A stretch of 64,000 nt of DNA from an uncultured Bacteroidia bacterium (GCA_902772985.1 CACYCP010000067.1:1-64000); one strand, 5' to 3'. Shown: positions 1-10,173, counted from the first letter of the stretch. Numbers and translations: made by a program. Notes: generated by a model not told the origin, from the sequence alone.

Positions 1-632
1 AACAGGGCCGCGACCGCCGCATCCAGGCCATCCTGCCGCTCCGCGGTAAAATCCTGAATGTGGAAAAAGCCGCCCAGGACCGTGCTTTCGAGAGCCAGGA
101 GGTGCGCAACATATACACCGCCCTTGGCGTTACCGTGGCACAGGAAGACGAATCCGGCGAAAAGCACATGGACCTTTCCAAACTGCGCTACCACAAGGTG
201 ATAATAATGACCGATGCCGATGTTGACGGCTCCCACATCGCCTGCCTCATCCTGACCTTCTTCTTCCGATACATGTTCGACCTCATCAAGAACGGATATG
301 TTTATCTGGCAACTCCGCCGCTCTATCTGGTGAAAAAGGGCGCCCAGGAGCGCTACTGCTGGACCGATGCCCAGAGGGAAGCCGCTACGGCAGAACTTGG
401 CCGCGGAAGCGAGAAAGGCGTCACGGTGCAGCGTTACAAAGGTTTGGGCGAAATGTCCCACGACCAGCTTTGGGAAACCACCATGGATCCGTCCCGCCGT
501 GTGTTGCGCCAGATTACCATAGAGAATGCCGCCGATGCAGAGCGAACGTTCTCGATGCTTATGGGTGATGATGTCCCGCCACGCCGCGCCTTCATCGAAG
601 AAAATGCGCACTATGCAAATATCGACGCCTAA
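1..632 (+). CDS. gyrB: DNA gyrase subunit B, C-terminal part (5' truncated by window edge)
   Basis: This is the last 209 residues or so of the ATPase subunit of DNA gyrase, which with GyrA introduces negative supercoils into DNA. The frame is open from base 3 and begins QGRDRR, so the gene starts outside the window; the GTG at 60 is internal, not a start. The TOPRIM acidic motif DADVDGSH lies at about bases 210-233, followed by the tail motif RYKGLGEM. The ending YANIDA is typical of Bacteroidales GyrB rather than ParE. The 3' end overlaps the next gene by about 29 bases. Identity is clear; ParE is the only alternative and fits less well. Confidence 0.95.
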   Translation, partial: QGRDRRIQAILPLRGKILNVEKAAQDRAFESQEVRNIYTALGVTVAQEDESGEKHMDLSKLRYHKVIIMTDADVDGSHIACLILTFFFRYMFDLIKNGYVYLATPPLYLVKKGAQERYCWTDAQREAATAELGRGSEKGVTVQRYKGLGEMSHDQLWETTMDPSRRVLRQITIENAADAERTFSMLMGDDVPPRRAFIEENAHYANIDA

Positions 633-2676
633 GATTCCACGGAAGTTCATTCCGCTGGTGATAGTTTTCGCAGTCCTGGTGCTCCTGATGCCCAGGACCG
701 CGAAATTCAATTATGACTACAAGAAGGGAAGCCCCTGGCCTTATGAAACCCTGATCTCCCAGTTCGATTTCCCCATCCTTAAGACGGAGGAGCAGATCCA
801 GGAGGAAAGGGATAAGGCCGGCACCATCGTCATTCCATATTACCGTTATTCGGAGGAGATTGCTTCATCGGCATTGAAAAATGCGCAAAGCCTGGACCTT
901 GGAAGCTATAAAAAGCTGAAACCTGGCATCATAACCCGCCTTACCGACATTTATTCCAAGGGTGTCATTTCCGACGGAAGGGTTAAACTGGATAAGGGAG
1001 CAGCCGAAATATCGGATAACCTCATCTATATCCAGCGCAACAAAAGGGTGAGCAAATATCCCCTTAGCGAGGTTTACAAGCTGTCCGATGCCAGGCTTCT
1101 CCTGCTGTCGTCCCTTGCCACCAGCAACCCTTCGGTAAACGTGGATTCGCTTTTCAGGAAAGTTGGCCTGTACGAATGCATAGTCCCGAACCTGCAGTTC
1201 GACAAGGCAATGACGGAGCTCACCCACGCCGGTTCTTCGGACTATGTATCACCCACTCTCGGCTATGTGAGGGCCGATGAAAAGATTGTGTCCAAGGGGG
1301 AAATAGTGACGGCCGAGGTGGCCCAGATCCTGGACAGCTACAAGGATGAATACAACAAGGTTTTCGGCTACGGAGGCCCCAGGATTCTGCTTTATCTGGG
1401 CAATATCCTCCTGGCCTTGGCCCTTGTTGTCCTCCTTTATTTCAGCATTTATTTCTCGAACCCCCTGGTAATCGGTGAGGGGAACCGCTACTTCTACCTG
1501 CTTTTCCTCTTTGTCCTGGTATCGGTTGTGACTTTCCTTATGGAGCGTTTCGCAAGGGGATTGATGTACGCCATACCTTATCCGGTGTTCGCGCTCTTCC
1601 TGCTGGCCTTCTTCCGTAAAAGGGTGGTGCTGCCGGTTTACATTGTCATGCTGCTTCCGCTGCTTATCTTCTGCGGAAACGGAATGGAACTCTTCGTGAT
1701 GTACCTTACCGCGGGCGTGGTGACAATGCAGACCTTCGACTATTTCAACCGCAGCTGGCTGCAGTTCGTGAATGCCGGCATTATCTTCGGGGTGGAACTG
1801 GCCGTTTTCATCGGCTTCCGCCTTATCGACGCCGGAAACAATTCCATGTGGTGGACCGATGTGATCCAGATTTTCGTGGGTGCACTGGGCTGCGTGGCGT
1901 TTTATCCGCTGATTTACATCTTCGAAAAGATGTTCAACCTGGTGTCGCAGACAAGGCTTCTTGAACTTGCCGATACCAACAGCCATCTCCTCCAGGAACT
2001 GTCGGCAAAGGCTCCCGGAACCTTCCAGCATTGCATCCAGGTAATGAACATGGTAGATGCGGTGGGGCGGGCTACGGATGCCAACGTGCCTCTTCTTAGG
2101 GCCGCCGCCCTGTATCACGACCTGGGCAAGATGGCTAATCCACGCTGCTTCATCGAGAACGAGAGCGCCAGTCCGGACCTTGAGAAGTACCACGACGGAA
2201 AAACCCCGCTGGAGAGCGCCAGGGACATTATCCGCCATGTGGACGACGGTCTTGCCATTGCCGATGAGCACCGCTTGCCGGATGAAATTAAGCGTTTCAT
2301 ACGCTCCCATCACGGGACCAGCAGCACGGCCTATTTCCTGAACAAATACTTGAACGAGGGCGGTGATCCGGCCAATGCTCCGGAATTCCATTACCACGGA
2401 CAGAAACCCAGCACAAAGGAAGAGGTTATCCTTATGGTCTGCGATTCCATTGAGGCGGCTTCCCGCACCCTCAAGGAATCTACCCCCGAAGCCTACGACC
2501 GTTTCGTGGAGGGAATCGTGGCCGGAAAGGAAAAGGACGGGCAGCTGGAAGACGCCGACATTACCCTGCACGACATGAACATCATGAAGAGTATGCTGAA
2601 GACATACCTCCAGCAAATCTACCACGGTCGTGTGGCCTATCCGAAAAGAAAAAATAATAATCAGTTAACAATATGA
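604..2676 (+). CDS. Seven-transmembrane HD-domain phosphodiesterase, PgpH type
   Basis: This is an inner-membrane protein of about 690 residues with PgpH architecture: an N-terminal membrane anchor (about residues 14-30), an extracytoplasmic 7TMR-HDED-type region (about 35-280), seven membrane helices (about 285-460) and a cytoplasmic HD domain. The HD metal-binding pattern is visible, with His476 and the His505-Asp506 pair in YHDLGKM. In Firmicutes PgpH hydrolyses the second messenger c-di-AMP; the same role is inferred here. An ATG at 604 or 613 is more plausible than the in-frame ATG at 526 deep inside gyrB. The stop overlaps the trigger factor ATG by 4 bases, so the two are probably co-transcribed. 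Confidence 0.88.
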   Translation: MRTMQISTPKIPRKFIPLVIVFAVLVLLMPRTAKFNYDYKKGSPWPYETLISQFDFPILKTEEQIQEERDKAGTIVIPYYRYSEEIASSALKNAQSLDLGSYKKLKPGIITRLTDIYSKGVISDGRVKLDKGAAEISDNLIYIQRNKRVSKYPLSEVYKLSDARLLLLSSLATSNPSVNVDSLFRKVGLYECIVPNLQFDKAMTELTHAGSSDYVSPTLGYVRADEKIVSKGEIVTAEVAQILDSYKDEYNKVFGYGGPRILLYLGNILLALALVVLLYFSIYFSNPLVIGEGNRYFYLLFLFVLVSVVTFLMERFARGLMYAIPYPVFALFLLAFFRKRVVLPVYIVMLLPLLIFCGNGMELFVMYLTAGVVTMQTFDYFNRSWLQFVNAGIIFGVELAVFIGFRLIDAGNNSMWWTDVIQIFVGALGCVAFYPLIYIFEKMFNLVSQTRLLELADTNSHLLQELSAKAPGTFQHCIQVMNMVDAVGRATDANVPLLRAAALYHDLGKMANPRCFIENESASPDLEKYHDGKTPLESARDIIRHVDDGLAIADEHRLPDEIKRFIRSHHGTSSTAYFLNKYLNEGGDPANAPEFHYHGQKPSTKEEVILMVCDSIEAASRTLKESTPEAYDRFVEGIVAGKEKDGQLEDADITLHDMNIMKSMLKTYLQQIYHGRVAYPKRKNNNQLTI

Positions 2677-3989
2677 ACATCAGTAAGATTCAACCCGATG
2701 CCTTGAATTACAAGGTGACAATTGAGATTGCCGCAGCGGATTATGCAGAGCCGCTGCGCAAGCGCCTGAACGAGTACAAGCGCAAGGCCGACATCAAAGG
2801 TTTCCGCCGTGGAATGGCCCCTATGAGCCTAATTTCCCGCATGTACGGGGACCAGGCCCTTTATGACTGCGTCAACAGGCTTTTGGGCGAGAGCCTGGAT
2901 AAATTCATCCGCGACGAGAAGATTCGTATCGTGGGTGAGCCCCTTCCCGCCGAAGAGCAGCCCCAGATTTCCTGGAAGGAGGGTGACGATTTCACCTTCA
3001 TCTTCGACATCGCCCAGACTCCCGAGCTGAATTTCGAGGTGGGCAAGGAAGACAAGATTCCCTACTATGACATCAACGTTACCGCAGCCGAGAAGAAGGC
3101 CACCCGCGAGCAGCTGCTGCAGCAGTACGGCAGCCTGGAAGAGGGCAAGAAGGCAGGGGAAAAGGACTATGTGATAGTGGACATCGCCAACGACAGCCAT
3201 AAAGCCGAGGGTGTGTACGTTTCCATCTCCAATGTGGCCGATGAGGCCCGTGGCGCTTTCATCGGCAAGAAAGCCGGGGACAGCTTCCAGCTGGACGTGA
3301 ATGCCGCCTTTACCAATGAGACCGACCGTGCGGCAATGCTCCGCATCGAAAAGGAGAAGCTTGCCGATATCGATCCTCTTTTCACTTTTACCGTCGTGAA
3401 CGTGAAGACCTTCGTGAGCGCCCCGGACAATCAGGATACCTGGAACAAGATTTACGGAGAGGGTGTGGTGACGACTCCCGAGCAGTTCGAAGAAAAGATT
3501 GCCGAGCGTGTGAAGGCCGGTCACGACCAGGATGCCAACTACCGCTTTGGTGAGGATGCCCGCAAGTACTTCGTGCAGAAGGCCGCCCTGGAACTTCCCG
3601 AAGCTTTCCTGAAGCGCTGGCTGGTATATGCCAATGACGGAAAATACACCGCCGAGGACGTTGAAAAGCAGTTTGACGGCTTCCTTGCCGATTTCAAATG
3701 GCAGCTTGTCCGCGGTTACATCATGCAGAAGTTCCAGCTTAAGGTGAGCCAGGACGACATCCTTGCCGCAGCCCGTTCATTCGTGGCATACCAGTATGCG
3801 ATGTACGGAATGGCAGGCGTTCCCGAGAACCTCATCGACAGCTCGGCCCAGAACCTCCTTCAGGACCAGAACCAGTACCGCCGCCTGGAAGAGCAGTGCG
3901 AAGACAACATTACCATTCAGCGCATCCGCGACGAGGTTACCGTCCAGAACAAGAAAATCTCCCTCGAGAAGTTCCGCGAATTGAAATAA
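2673..3989 (+). CDS. tig: Trigger factor, ribosome-associated chaperone and peptidyl-prolyl isomerase
   Basis: Trigger factor binds the ribosome exit tunnel and shields nascent chains. The ribosome-docking signature GFRRGMAP is at residues 43-50, matching the family's GFRxGxxP motif. The 438-residue length fits the usual N-terminal domain, FKBP-like isomerase domain (here divergent, about 150-245) and long C-terminal helical arms. It starts with an ATGA overlap on the HD-protein gene and is followed 1 base later by clpP, giving the classic tig-clpP-clpX order. That order supports a joint role in folding or degrading new proteins. Bacteroidota trigger factors are divergent, so the domain limits are approximate. 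Confidence 0.93.
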   Translation: MNISKIQPDALNYKVTIEIAAADYAEPLRKRLNEYKRKADIKGFRRGMAPMSLISRMYGDQALYDCVNRLLGESLDKFIRDEKIRIVGEPLPAEEQPQISWKEGDDFTFIFDIAQTPELNFEVGKEDKIPYYDINVTAAEKKATREQLLQQYGSLEEGKKAGEKDYVIVDIANDSHKAEGVYVSISNVADEARGAFIGKKAGDSFQLDVNAAFTNETDRAAMLRIEKEKLADIDPLFTFTVVNVKTFVSAPDNQDTWNKIYGEGVVTTPEQFEEKIAERVKAGHDQDANYRFGEDARKYFVQKAALELPEAFLKRWLVYANDGKYTAEDVEKQFDGFLADFKWQLVRGYIMQKFQLKVSQDDILAAARSFVAYQYAMYGMAGVPENLIDSSAQNLLQDQNQYRRLEEQCEDNITIQRIRDEVTVQNKKISLEKFRELK

Positions 3990-3990
3990 T

Positions 3991-4659
3991 ATGAATGAAT
4001 TTGACAAATTTGCCGTAAAGGACAGGGGCATAAGCTCGATGACGCTTCACCGTTACACTTCGGTGGTAGATGGCTACATCAACCCTACCATTACCGAAGA
4101 GCGCAAGCTTAACGTGGCACAGATGGACGTATTCAGCCGCCTTTTGATGGACAGGATCATTTTCCTTGGCGTTCCCATCGACGACGACGTTGCCAACATC
4201 ATCCAGGCCCAGCTGCTTTTCCTGGCCTCCAACGACTCCCAGGCCGATATCACCATGTACCTGAACACCCCCGGTGGCCAGGTGCATTCCGGTTTGGGCA
4301 TCTATGACACCATGCAGCTGGTGCAGCCCGAAGTTGCCACAGTGTGCACCGGTATGGCCGCCTCGATGGGCGCCGTGCTGCTTTGCGCCGGGCAGAAGGG
4401 CAAGCGCTCCGTGCTGCCTCATTCCCGCGTGCTCATACATCAGCCTTTGGGCGGCGCCAGGGGCCAGGCGACGGAAATTCTCATCGCCGCAAAGGAGATT
4501 GAGAAAACCCGTACGGAACTTTTCAGCATCATAGCCCAGCACACCGGCAAGCCTTACAAGAAGGTGGCCGAAGACGGTGAAAGGGACTATTGGATGAATG
4601 CCGAAGAGGCTCTAGCCTACGGTATGGTGGATGAAATCCTCAGAAAGCGCGAGCGTTAA
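3991..4659 (+). CDS. clpP: ATP-dependent Clp protease proteolytic subunit
   Basis: ClpP is the serine peptidase that forms the two-ring degradation chamber working with ClpX or ClpA/C. The catalytic triad can be placed as Ser125 in GMAASMG, His150 in HQPLGG and Asp199. Length is 222 residues. The N-terminal extension of roughly 28 residues relative to mature E. coli ClpP may include a propeptide. It lies 1 base after trigger factor, and its stop codon shares a base with the clpX start (TAATG), indicating one operon and translational coupling. Confidence 0.97.
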   Translation: MNEFDKFAVKDRGISSMTLHRYTSVVDGYINPTITEERKLNVAQMDVFSRLLMDRIIFLGVPIDDDVANIIQAQLLFLASNDSQADITMYLNTPGGQVHSGLGIYDTMQLVQPEVATVCTGMAASMGAVLLCAGQKGKRSVLPHSRVLIHQPLGGARGQATEILIAAKEIEKTRTELFSIIAQHTGKPYKKVAEDGERDYWMNAEEALAYGMVDEILRKRER

Positions 4660-5876
4660 TGGCCAAGAAACATTCATCGCAGAAACATTGCATGTTCTGC
4701 GGACGCGGCGATGCCGAGGTTCCCTTCCTCCTTCAGGGGATGGACGGTTACATCTGCAGTGATTGCGCCCGCCTGGCGGCTGACTATGTTTCGGAACTTG
4801 AGGGCCACGCTGTCGCATCGGCCCCTCCAAAGTTGTCGGATGCACCCAAGCCAAAGGAGATAAAGGCTTTCCTGGACCAGTATGTGATTGGGCAGGAAAG
4901 GGCGAAAAAGGTGCTTGCAGTGGCGGTTTACAACCATTACAAGAGACTCAGCCACAATCTTGGGAACAGGAAGGACGACGATGTGGAACTGGAGAAGTCC
5001 AATATCCTGCTGGTGGGTCCTACCGGTACGGGTAAAACCCTGCTGGCAAGGACTATAGCCAGGCTGCTTGACGTCCCTTTCACCATCGTGGACGCCACTG
5101 TTCTCACAGAAGCCGGATATGTAGGGGAGGATGTGGAAAGTATTCTCACGCGTCTTCTTCAGGAAGCCGACTTCGACCTTCAGCGGGCCGAAAGGGGAAT
5201 AGTCTTCATCGATGAAATAGACAAGATTGCCCGGAAGAGCGACAACCCTTCCATTACCCGCGACGTTTCGGGCGAGGGAGTGCAGCAAGCCCTTCTGAAA
5301 CTCCTGGAGGGCAGCATAGTGAATGTTCCGCCGAAGGGAGGACGCAAGCATCCGGAGCAGGAGTTCATCCACGTGAACACCCAGAACATCCTCTTCATTT
5401 GCGGCGGTGCCTTCGAAGGGATTGAAAGGCACATCGCCCAAAGGAAGAACACCCGAATCATAGGCTTCAATGCCGAGGAAAAGGAGCGCATCGGCACGGA
5501 TTCCCTCCTGGAATACGTAGATGCGATGGATCTGAGGGCTTATGGCCTTATTCCGGAGATAGTTGGCCGACTTCCGGTTATAACCTATCTTGACCAGCTG
5601 GACCGGGATTCCCTGCGCCGTATTCTGGTAGAGCCTAAAAACGCCCTTGTACGCCAGTACACTCGCCTTTTTGCCTTGGACGGTATAAAACTGGAGGTGG
5701 AGCCAAAGGTGCTGGATTTGATTGTAGATACATCCATCAAGAACAAGCTGGGAGCCCGTGGCCTTCGTTCGATTTGCGAAAAGGTCCTCTCCGATGCAAT
5801 GTTCGATGCACCGTCTTCAAACAAGAAGGTATTCAAACTTGGGCTTGACTATGCCCGGAAATGCCTGGAGAAGTAA
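4659..5876 (+). CDS. clpX: ATP-dependent Clp protease ATP-binding subunit ClpX
   Basis: ClpX is the AAA+ unfoldase that recognises substrates and threads them into ClpP. The N-terminal zinc-binding domain has four cysteines (Cys11, Cys14, Cys33, Cys36). Walker A is GPTGTGKT at residues 120-127, followed by a Walker B block ending FIDEIDKI. The length of 405 residues is normal. It is the last gene of the tig-clpP-clpX run and ends 3 bases from the stop of the convergent GH20 gene, with no separate terminator visible between them. Confidence 0.97.
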   Translation: MAKKHSSQKHCMFCGRGDAEVPFLLQGMDGYICSDCARLAADYVSELEGHAVASAPPKLSDAPKPKEIKAFLDQYVIGQERAKKVLAVAVYNHYKRLSHNLGNRKDDDVELEKSNILLVGPTGTGKTLLARTIARLLDVPFTIVDATVLTEAGYVGEDVESILTRLLQEADFDLQRAERGIVFIDEIDKIARKSDNPSITRDVSGEGVQQALLKLLEGSIVNVPPKGGRKHPEQEFIHVNTQNILFICGGAFEGIERHIAQRKNTRIIGFNAEEKERIGTDSLLEYVDAMDLRAYGLIPEIVGRLPVITYLDQLDRDSLRRILVEPKNALVRQYTRLFALDGIKLEVEPKVLDLIVDTSIKNKLGARGLRSICEKVLSDAMFDAPSSNKKVFKLGLDYARKCLEK

Positions 5877-5879
5877 GAC

Positions 5880-7784
5880 CTATTTTACAATAATCTCGTC
5901 TGTAAAAAGCCATTCGCGACTGCGGGTGGCTTTATATCTTACATACCTTCCCTTGGTATCAACAGGGACGCCGAACAGTACATAGGAGTGCACCGGAGTC
6001 TTGATTTCGTTGTAGGCCTGGCCAACGAGAGTGAATTCTTTCCCGTCGGAGGAAACCCATACTTCAGCCTTCTTGGGAAGGAAAATCCCGGGGCCCGGGT
6101 CGCACATGAACGTGGCACCGACAAAGTGCAGGGGAGTCTCCTCTCCCAGGTCGATGGTAACATCGACATCCGACAGGAAGCCCTGCCAGCGTCCGTCGCC
6201 ATAGGACCAACCTCCGCCTTCTCCGTCGGTGAGTGTGGCAGCCGCCGCGGCAGTATAATTAGGGTGCCAGGGATGCTTATAACTCACGCTTTTTCCAAGT
6301 GCAAGGTGCTTGAAACCATATTTGAAAGCATCGCGTTCACCCCTTTCCTTATGAAGGTCGAAGGCGTTGTAGCATTGCCCGGTCAGGCTGCCGTCCCTGA
6401 TGGAATCGTTCCATTTTATCACCCTTTCGCGGAAGTCACCGGCCGATTCCGGGGAGGACCAGCCAACTTCGGCGATGGCGGCAATGCGGGGGTATGTCAT
6501 GTACTCGTAATGCTGGTCTGTGGGGATGCGCTCGGCCCACAGGTTGCCCTGTACGCCAAGAAGGTGGTGGGCAAGCTCGGAAGGAACCTCGGCAAGGGGA
6601 TCGTAGGAGCGTGCCACGTCAAGGGAAAGGAAACCGCCGAAGCCTTCAGGCTCGTAAATGGGGGCGTCCTGCACCTTGTCCAAGTAGCAATAGCGTCCGG
6701 GAGTCATGACTGCATCGTGGCCCTGGGCCATTGCTTCAAGTCCTCCTGAGGTTCCTCGCCAGCTCATGACGGTGGCATTGGGGGACAGGCCTCCTTCAAG
6801 GATTTCGTCCCAGCCCAGAAGACTTCTTCCTTTTGCATTCAGATAGCGCTCGATGCGGGCAATGAGGTAGCTTTGAAGTTCTTCCACGTTGCTTAAGCCT
6901 TCGGCTTTCATCCTGGCCTGGCAGTCCGGACAGTTGTGCCAGTCGCGTTTTGCCGCCTCGTCACCGCCGATGTGGATATACTTGGAAGGGAAGAGCTCGA
7001 TCACTTCGTCAAGGATTCCTTCCAAAAGGGTGAAAGTGGCCTCTTTACCGGGGCATAATTCGCGGCTGTCGGCATTGCAGCCAACCTCGGGATAGGCGGC
7101 AACCACCTCGCGGCTGTGACCGGGCATCTCTATTTCGGGGATGACGGTAATATGATGGCGTTCGGCTGCGGCAAGGATTTCCTTGACATCGGCCTTGGTA
7201 AGATAGCCGCCGCTGGCATCGACTGCGCCTTCACTGGAGTATTTCTGTCCGCCTTTTACCCACTCATCCCAGCTGGCTCCTACGCGCCACGCGGCCTTGG
7301 AGGTGAGAAGGGGATAGCGGTCTATGCTCAGTCGCCATCCTGCATCGTCGGTGAGGTGCAGGTGCAGACGGTTTATCTTAAGACTTGCAAGCGCACCCAA
7401 CTGCTTGATAATGTAATCCTTACTCCTGAAATGGCGGGAAAGGTCCATCATAAAGCCGCGGTAGGCAAATCGCGGGTAATCGAAGACTGTTCCGCACTGG
7501 TCAATTTGCCTAAGTGTCTGAAGGGCATAGAAATAGCCGGTTTCGCTGTTTGCTTCCACCTTATAGCCCTTGGGCGTCAATTCCAAAAGGTAGGCTTCAC
7601 CCCTGGCGAATTCCGGAAGGGATGCGGTGCGTTTGGCGAAGGCGCTCTTTCCAATCTTTTTGGACAGTTCCTTGCTTTTATTGGGAACGCCCGAGGATTT
7701 CTGGAAACTGACAGGTGCCGGGACTTGGGCTAAGGCGCCCAGGCAAAGGGCCGACAGGGCAATGGCGCAAATGATTCTTTTCAT
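5880..7784 (-). CDS. Exported beta-N-acetylhexosaminidase, glycoside hydrolase family 20
   Basis: This is a predicted secreted exo-hexosaminidase that removes terminal GlcNAc or GalNAc from glycans or chitooligosaccharides. A signal peptide spans about residues 1-19. A short GH20b-like domain follows (about 30-100), then the catalytic barrel with the Asp275-Glu276 pair in HIGGDE, the hallmark of substrate-assisted GH20 catalysis. A C-terminal discoidin-like domain (about 510-634) may bind sugar. The frame extends upstream to 7898, but the ATG at 7784 starts directly at the signal peptide and lies 1 base after the DPP4-like gene, so this start is chosen. It is last in a four-gene minus-strand operon. 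Substrate is not predictable. Confidence 0.9.
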   Translation of the reverse strand: MKRIICAIALSALCLGALAQVPAPVSFQKSSGVPNKSKELSKKIGKSAFAKRTASLPEFARGEAYLLELTPKGYKVEANSETGYFYALQTLRQIDQCGTVFDYPRFAYRGFMMDLSRHFRSKDYIIKQLGALASLKINRLHLHLTDDAGWRLSIDRYPLLTSKAAWRVGASWDEWVKGGQKYSSEGAVDASGGYLTKADVKEILAAAERHHITVIPEIEMPGHSREVVAAYPEVGCNADSRELCPGKEATFTLLEGILDEVIELFPSKYIHIGGDEAAKRDWHNCPDCQARMKAEGLSNVEELQSYLIARIERYLNAKGRSLLGWDEILEGGLSPNATVMSWRGTSGGLEAMAQGHDAVMTPGRYCYLDKVQDAPIYEPEGFGGFLSLDVARSYDPLAEVPSELAHHLLGVQGNLWAERIPTDQHYEYMTYPRIAAIAEVGWSSPESAGDFRERVIKWNDSIRDGSLTGQCYNAFDLHKERGERDAFKYGFKHLALGKSVSYKHPWHPNYTAAAAATLTDGEGGGWSYGDGRWQGFLSDVDVTIDLGEETPLHFVGATFMCDPGPGIFLPKKAEVWVSSDGKEFTLVGQAYNEIKTPVHSYVLFGVPVDTKGRYVRYKATRSREWLFTDEIIVK

Positions 7785-7785
7785 A

Positions 7786-9714
7786 TTATAGGTAGTCGTT
7801 AAAGTAGGCTGTAACCTTGTCCATAAGGTGGATGCGGTTGCGGCCGAATACATTGTGTTCTGCAAGCGGATAAGGGAAGTAATCGACCTGGATTTCATTG
7901 TCGATGCATTCCTGGATGAAGCTTAGGCTGTGTTCCCACACCACGGTGCTATCCATGGCGCCCTGGCATATAAGGAGTTTTCCCTTGAGGGAGGAAGCCT
8001 TGTTGATGAGGGAGGTGAGGGCAAAGCCTTCAGGATTTGTCTGGGGATTGTCCATATAGCGCTCCCCATACATTATTTCGTACCATTTCCAGTCTATGAC
8101 CGGACCTCCTGCAACGCCAAGCTTGAAGACGTCAGGATAGTTGGTCATAAGGCTTATTGTCATGAATCCGCCATAGCTCCAGCCGTGCACTCCAACACGT
8201 CCGGAATCCACATATGGCAGCTCCAGAAGGCGTTTTATACCCATCATCTGGTCGGCCATCTCTTCCTGTCCGCATCGGCGGTTGATGGCTTTCTCGAATT
8301 CGGCGCCGCGGTTCTGGGTGCCACGGTTGTCCTGGACGTAAACCAAGTACCCGCGCTGTGCCATGAGCATTTCCCACATACGGATATTTCCAAGCCAGCT
8401 GTCTTGTACCATCTGGCTGTGAGGACCGCCGTACACATACAGGATCAGGGGATACTTCTTGGTCTCGTCGAAATCCTTGGGATAGATGAGGCGGTAGTAG
8501 TTTTCATATTTGCCGTCGGCGCTGGGAACGGTGCCCAGTTCTACCTTGCAGGAGGCATATCCTTCCAGCGGGTCAGTACCTTCGAAAATGACCTCGCTGG
8601 TTTTGCCGCTGGTGCTTCGGCTGAGAAGTTTTGTGGGCGTAGAGGCGTTGGAATAGATATCGTTGAACCATTCGCACTCCGCGTCCATGATGATATTGTG
8701 CCATCCTCGCTCCGGAGTAAGGGCCCTGGGCTTGCCGAATTTGGCGGCGCTTACATTCTTCCCCGGCTTGATGGAAATGCCGTACAGGTGATTCTCGACC
8801 GGAGACACTTCGGCCGAAGTGTAAAATACCTCCTTCCCGTTGTTGCCGATATATTCGACGTCGGCGTCCACAGCGGTGAGGCGGCGGACATGGCCAAGCG
8901 TATCAACAAGGTATAAGTTCCTGTAGGCGTTGCGGTTGTCTGTGCGGTAAATGAAAAGGTCGGTTCGGCCTTTAAGGAAATGGATGGGGTCCAGGGGTTC
9001 TATCCAGGCGTCGTTGTCTTCTTTCAGGATGCAGCGCACAAAGCTTCCGTCATCGGCCCTGTACTGGTTCAGCCTCATATGGTGCTGGCTGCGGTCGACA
9101 ATCTGGGCAAAGACGTATTTGCTGTCCGGGCTCCAGCTTACATTTGTAATGTAGCGCTCGGAAGAAAAGTCCTTAACGTCCAAATAACGGCTTTGGCCGC
9201 TTGCGATGTCGTAAATGCCCAGTTGAACGTGCTCCGAGGCCATTCCGTTCATCGGATAGTAAATGGGCTTCAGTTCTCCGGTGCGGCTTCGGATGTTAAG
9301 GAGGGGGAAGCTTGTGACCCGGCTCTGGTCCTTGCGGTAGAAGGCTATCCTGGATGAATCGGGCGAGAAGAACCAGCCTTCGTTGATTCCGAATTCGTTC
9401 CGGCTCACGCTTTCGCCGTAAACTATTGCGCTGCCATCGGCCTGGGCAATGAGGATGCTTTCATCCTTTTGTTCATCCTTCAGCCAAAGGCTTCCTTCAC
9501 TGGTGAAGGCGGTAAAGCGTCCGGCGCCCGGGGATGGGAGGCTTGGATAGACTTCCCTAGGGATGCGGGAATAGCCCACACCCAAGTATATGGCTTCCTC
9601 CATGCTGAGGTCCTTTCCTGGATGGGCTTCCCGGGTGTCAATCACCCTTTGTGCAAAGCACACAGTGCAGGCCGACAAAAGACCTGCACTGAGAATAAAA
9701 AGACGCGTTTTCAT
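7786..9714 (-). CDS. Exported S9 family peptidase, dipeptidyl peptidase IV-like
   Basis: This is a serine peptidase predicted to release N-terminal dipeptides, often Xaa-Pro, in the periplasm. A signal peptide covers about residues 1-21, then a beta-propeller DPP4 N domain (about 60-400) and an alpha/beta-hydrolase domain. The triad is Ser513 in GWSYGGF, Asp588 in GAMD and His620 in AEHN. A DPPIV-like segment SRNEFGINEG precedes the propeller core. At 642 residues it is shorter than many Bacteroidales DPP4 proteins. It sits between a small membrane protein and the GH20 gene in one operon, consistent with joint breakdown of glycoproteins or peptidoglycan-type material (inference). Confidence 0.9.
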   Translation of the reverse strand: MKTRLFILSAGLLSACTVCFAQRVIDTREAHPGKDLSMEEAIYLGVGYSRIPREVYPSLPSPGAGRFTAFTSEGSLWLKDEQKDESILIAQADGSAIVYGESVSRNEFGINEGWFFSPDSSRIAFYRKDQSRVTSFPLLNIRSRTGELKPIYYPMNGMASEHVQLGIYDIASGQSRYLDVKDFSSERYITNVSWSPDSKYVFAQIVDRSQHHMRLNQYRADDGSFVRCILKEDNDAWIEPLDPIHFLKGRTDLFIYRTDNRNAYRNLYLVDTLGHVRRLTAVDADVEYIGNNGKEVFYTSAEVSPVENHLYGISIKPGKNVSAAKFGKPRALTPERGWHNIIMDAECEWFNDIYSNASTPTKLLSRSTSGKTSEVIFEGTDPLEGYASCKVELGTVPSADGKYENYYRLIYPKDFDETKKYPLILYVYGGPHSQMVQDSWLGNIRMWEMLMAQRGYLVYVQDNRGTQNRGAEFEKAINRRCGQEEMADQMMGIKRLLELPYVDSGRVGVHGWSYGGFMTISLMTNYPDVFKLGVAGGPVIDWKWYEIMYGERYMDNPQTNPEGFALTSLINKASSLKGKLLICQGAMDSTVVWEHSLSFIQECIDNEIQVDYFPYPLAEHNVFGRNRIHLMDKVTAYFNDYL

Positions 9715-9723
9715 CGTTGATTA

Positions 9724-10161
9724 TCAGAGGAAAAACGGTTCTCCGGAAGCATTTGAACTGTCTCTTGGCGGTATAAAGGTGTGATCCATCTCTACCCTGT
9801 CCACAATGGCTTTCTCGTATCCCCTCCAGGGAACGGTACCTTTATATTCTTTGTAGTGGACGGTAACTTTAGAGCCGGTGAGCTGGGTGAGCTGCTGGGC
9901 CACATCCTTGTCCTTGACCGAGAACTTGAAATTCTTGGACTGAACGGTTCCACCGCTGTTCTTGCTGCCGTAACCGCTGAGGATTATCTCCCCTTCATAG
10001 GTCTTGAAAAGATAACCGGTATAGGTCAGGGAATTCAGTTCGCCCGTTTTTGTTCCGTCGGAGAACACCCAGAAGAACTTGAAATAGGCGAATGCCCCAA
10101 GTCCTGCTACCAGCAGGATGATAATAACCCAAATAGCGGCTTTTCCGCCTGAACGTGACAT
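9724..10161 (-). CDS. Small single-pass membrane protein of a conserved Bacteroidales family
   Basis: This 145-residue protein has one N-terminal membrane helix (about residues 9-31) and a soluble remainder rich in beta-strand patterns, with the conserved-looking stretches TGYLFKTYEGEI and VHYKEYKGTVPWRGY. From memory, this family in Bacteroides is often labelled 6-phosphogluconate dehydrogenase in databases. Nothing in the sequence supports that: there is no Rossmann fold and the length is far too short. The function is unknown. It lies 9 bases before the DPP4-like gene and 12 bases after the DUF937-like gene, so it is probably in the same transcript. Confidence 0.8.
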   Translation of the reverse strand: MSRSGGKAAIWVIIILLVAGLGAFAYFKFFWVFSDGTKTGELNSLTYTGYLFKTYEGEIILSGYGSKNSGGTVQSKNFKFSVKDKDVAQQLTQLTGSKVTVHYKEYKGTVPWRGYEKAIVDRVEMDHTFIPPRDSSNASGEPFFL

Positions 10162-10173
10162 ATTTTCAAACGA

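Noticed and set aside
60..632. Treating base 60 as the start of gyrB
   Set aside because: The frame is open upstream and continues with QGRDRR, so the GTG at 60 is internal and the gene is cut by the window edge.
1249..2625. Long open frame on the minus strand (458 codons) opposite the HD phosphodiesterase
   Set aside because: It lies wholly antisense to a well-supported membrane protein gene. Its translation shows no domain and a His/Gln-rich composition typical of antisense frames, and no promoter or start context is seen.
7930..8916. Plus-strand frame of 328 codons opposite the DPP4-like peptidase
   Set aside because: Antisense to a gene with a complete catalytic triad and signal peptide; no recognisable product.
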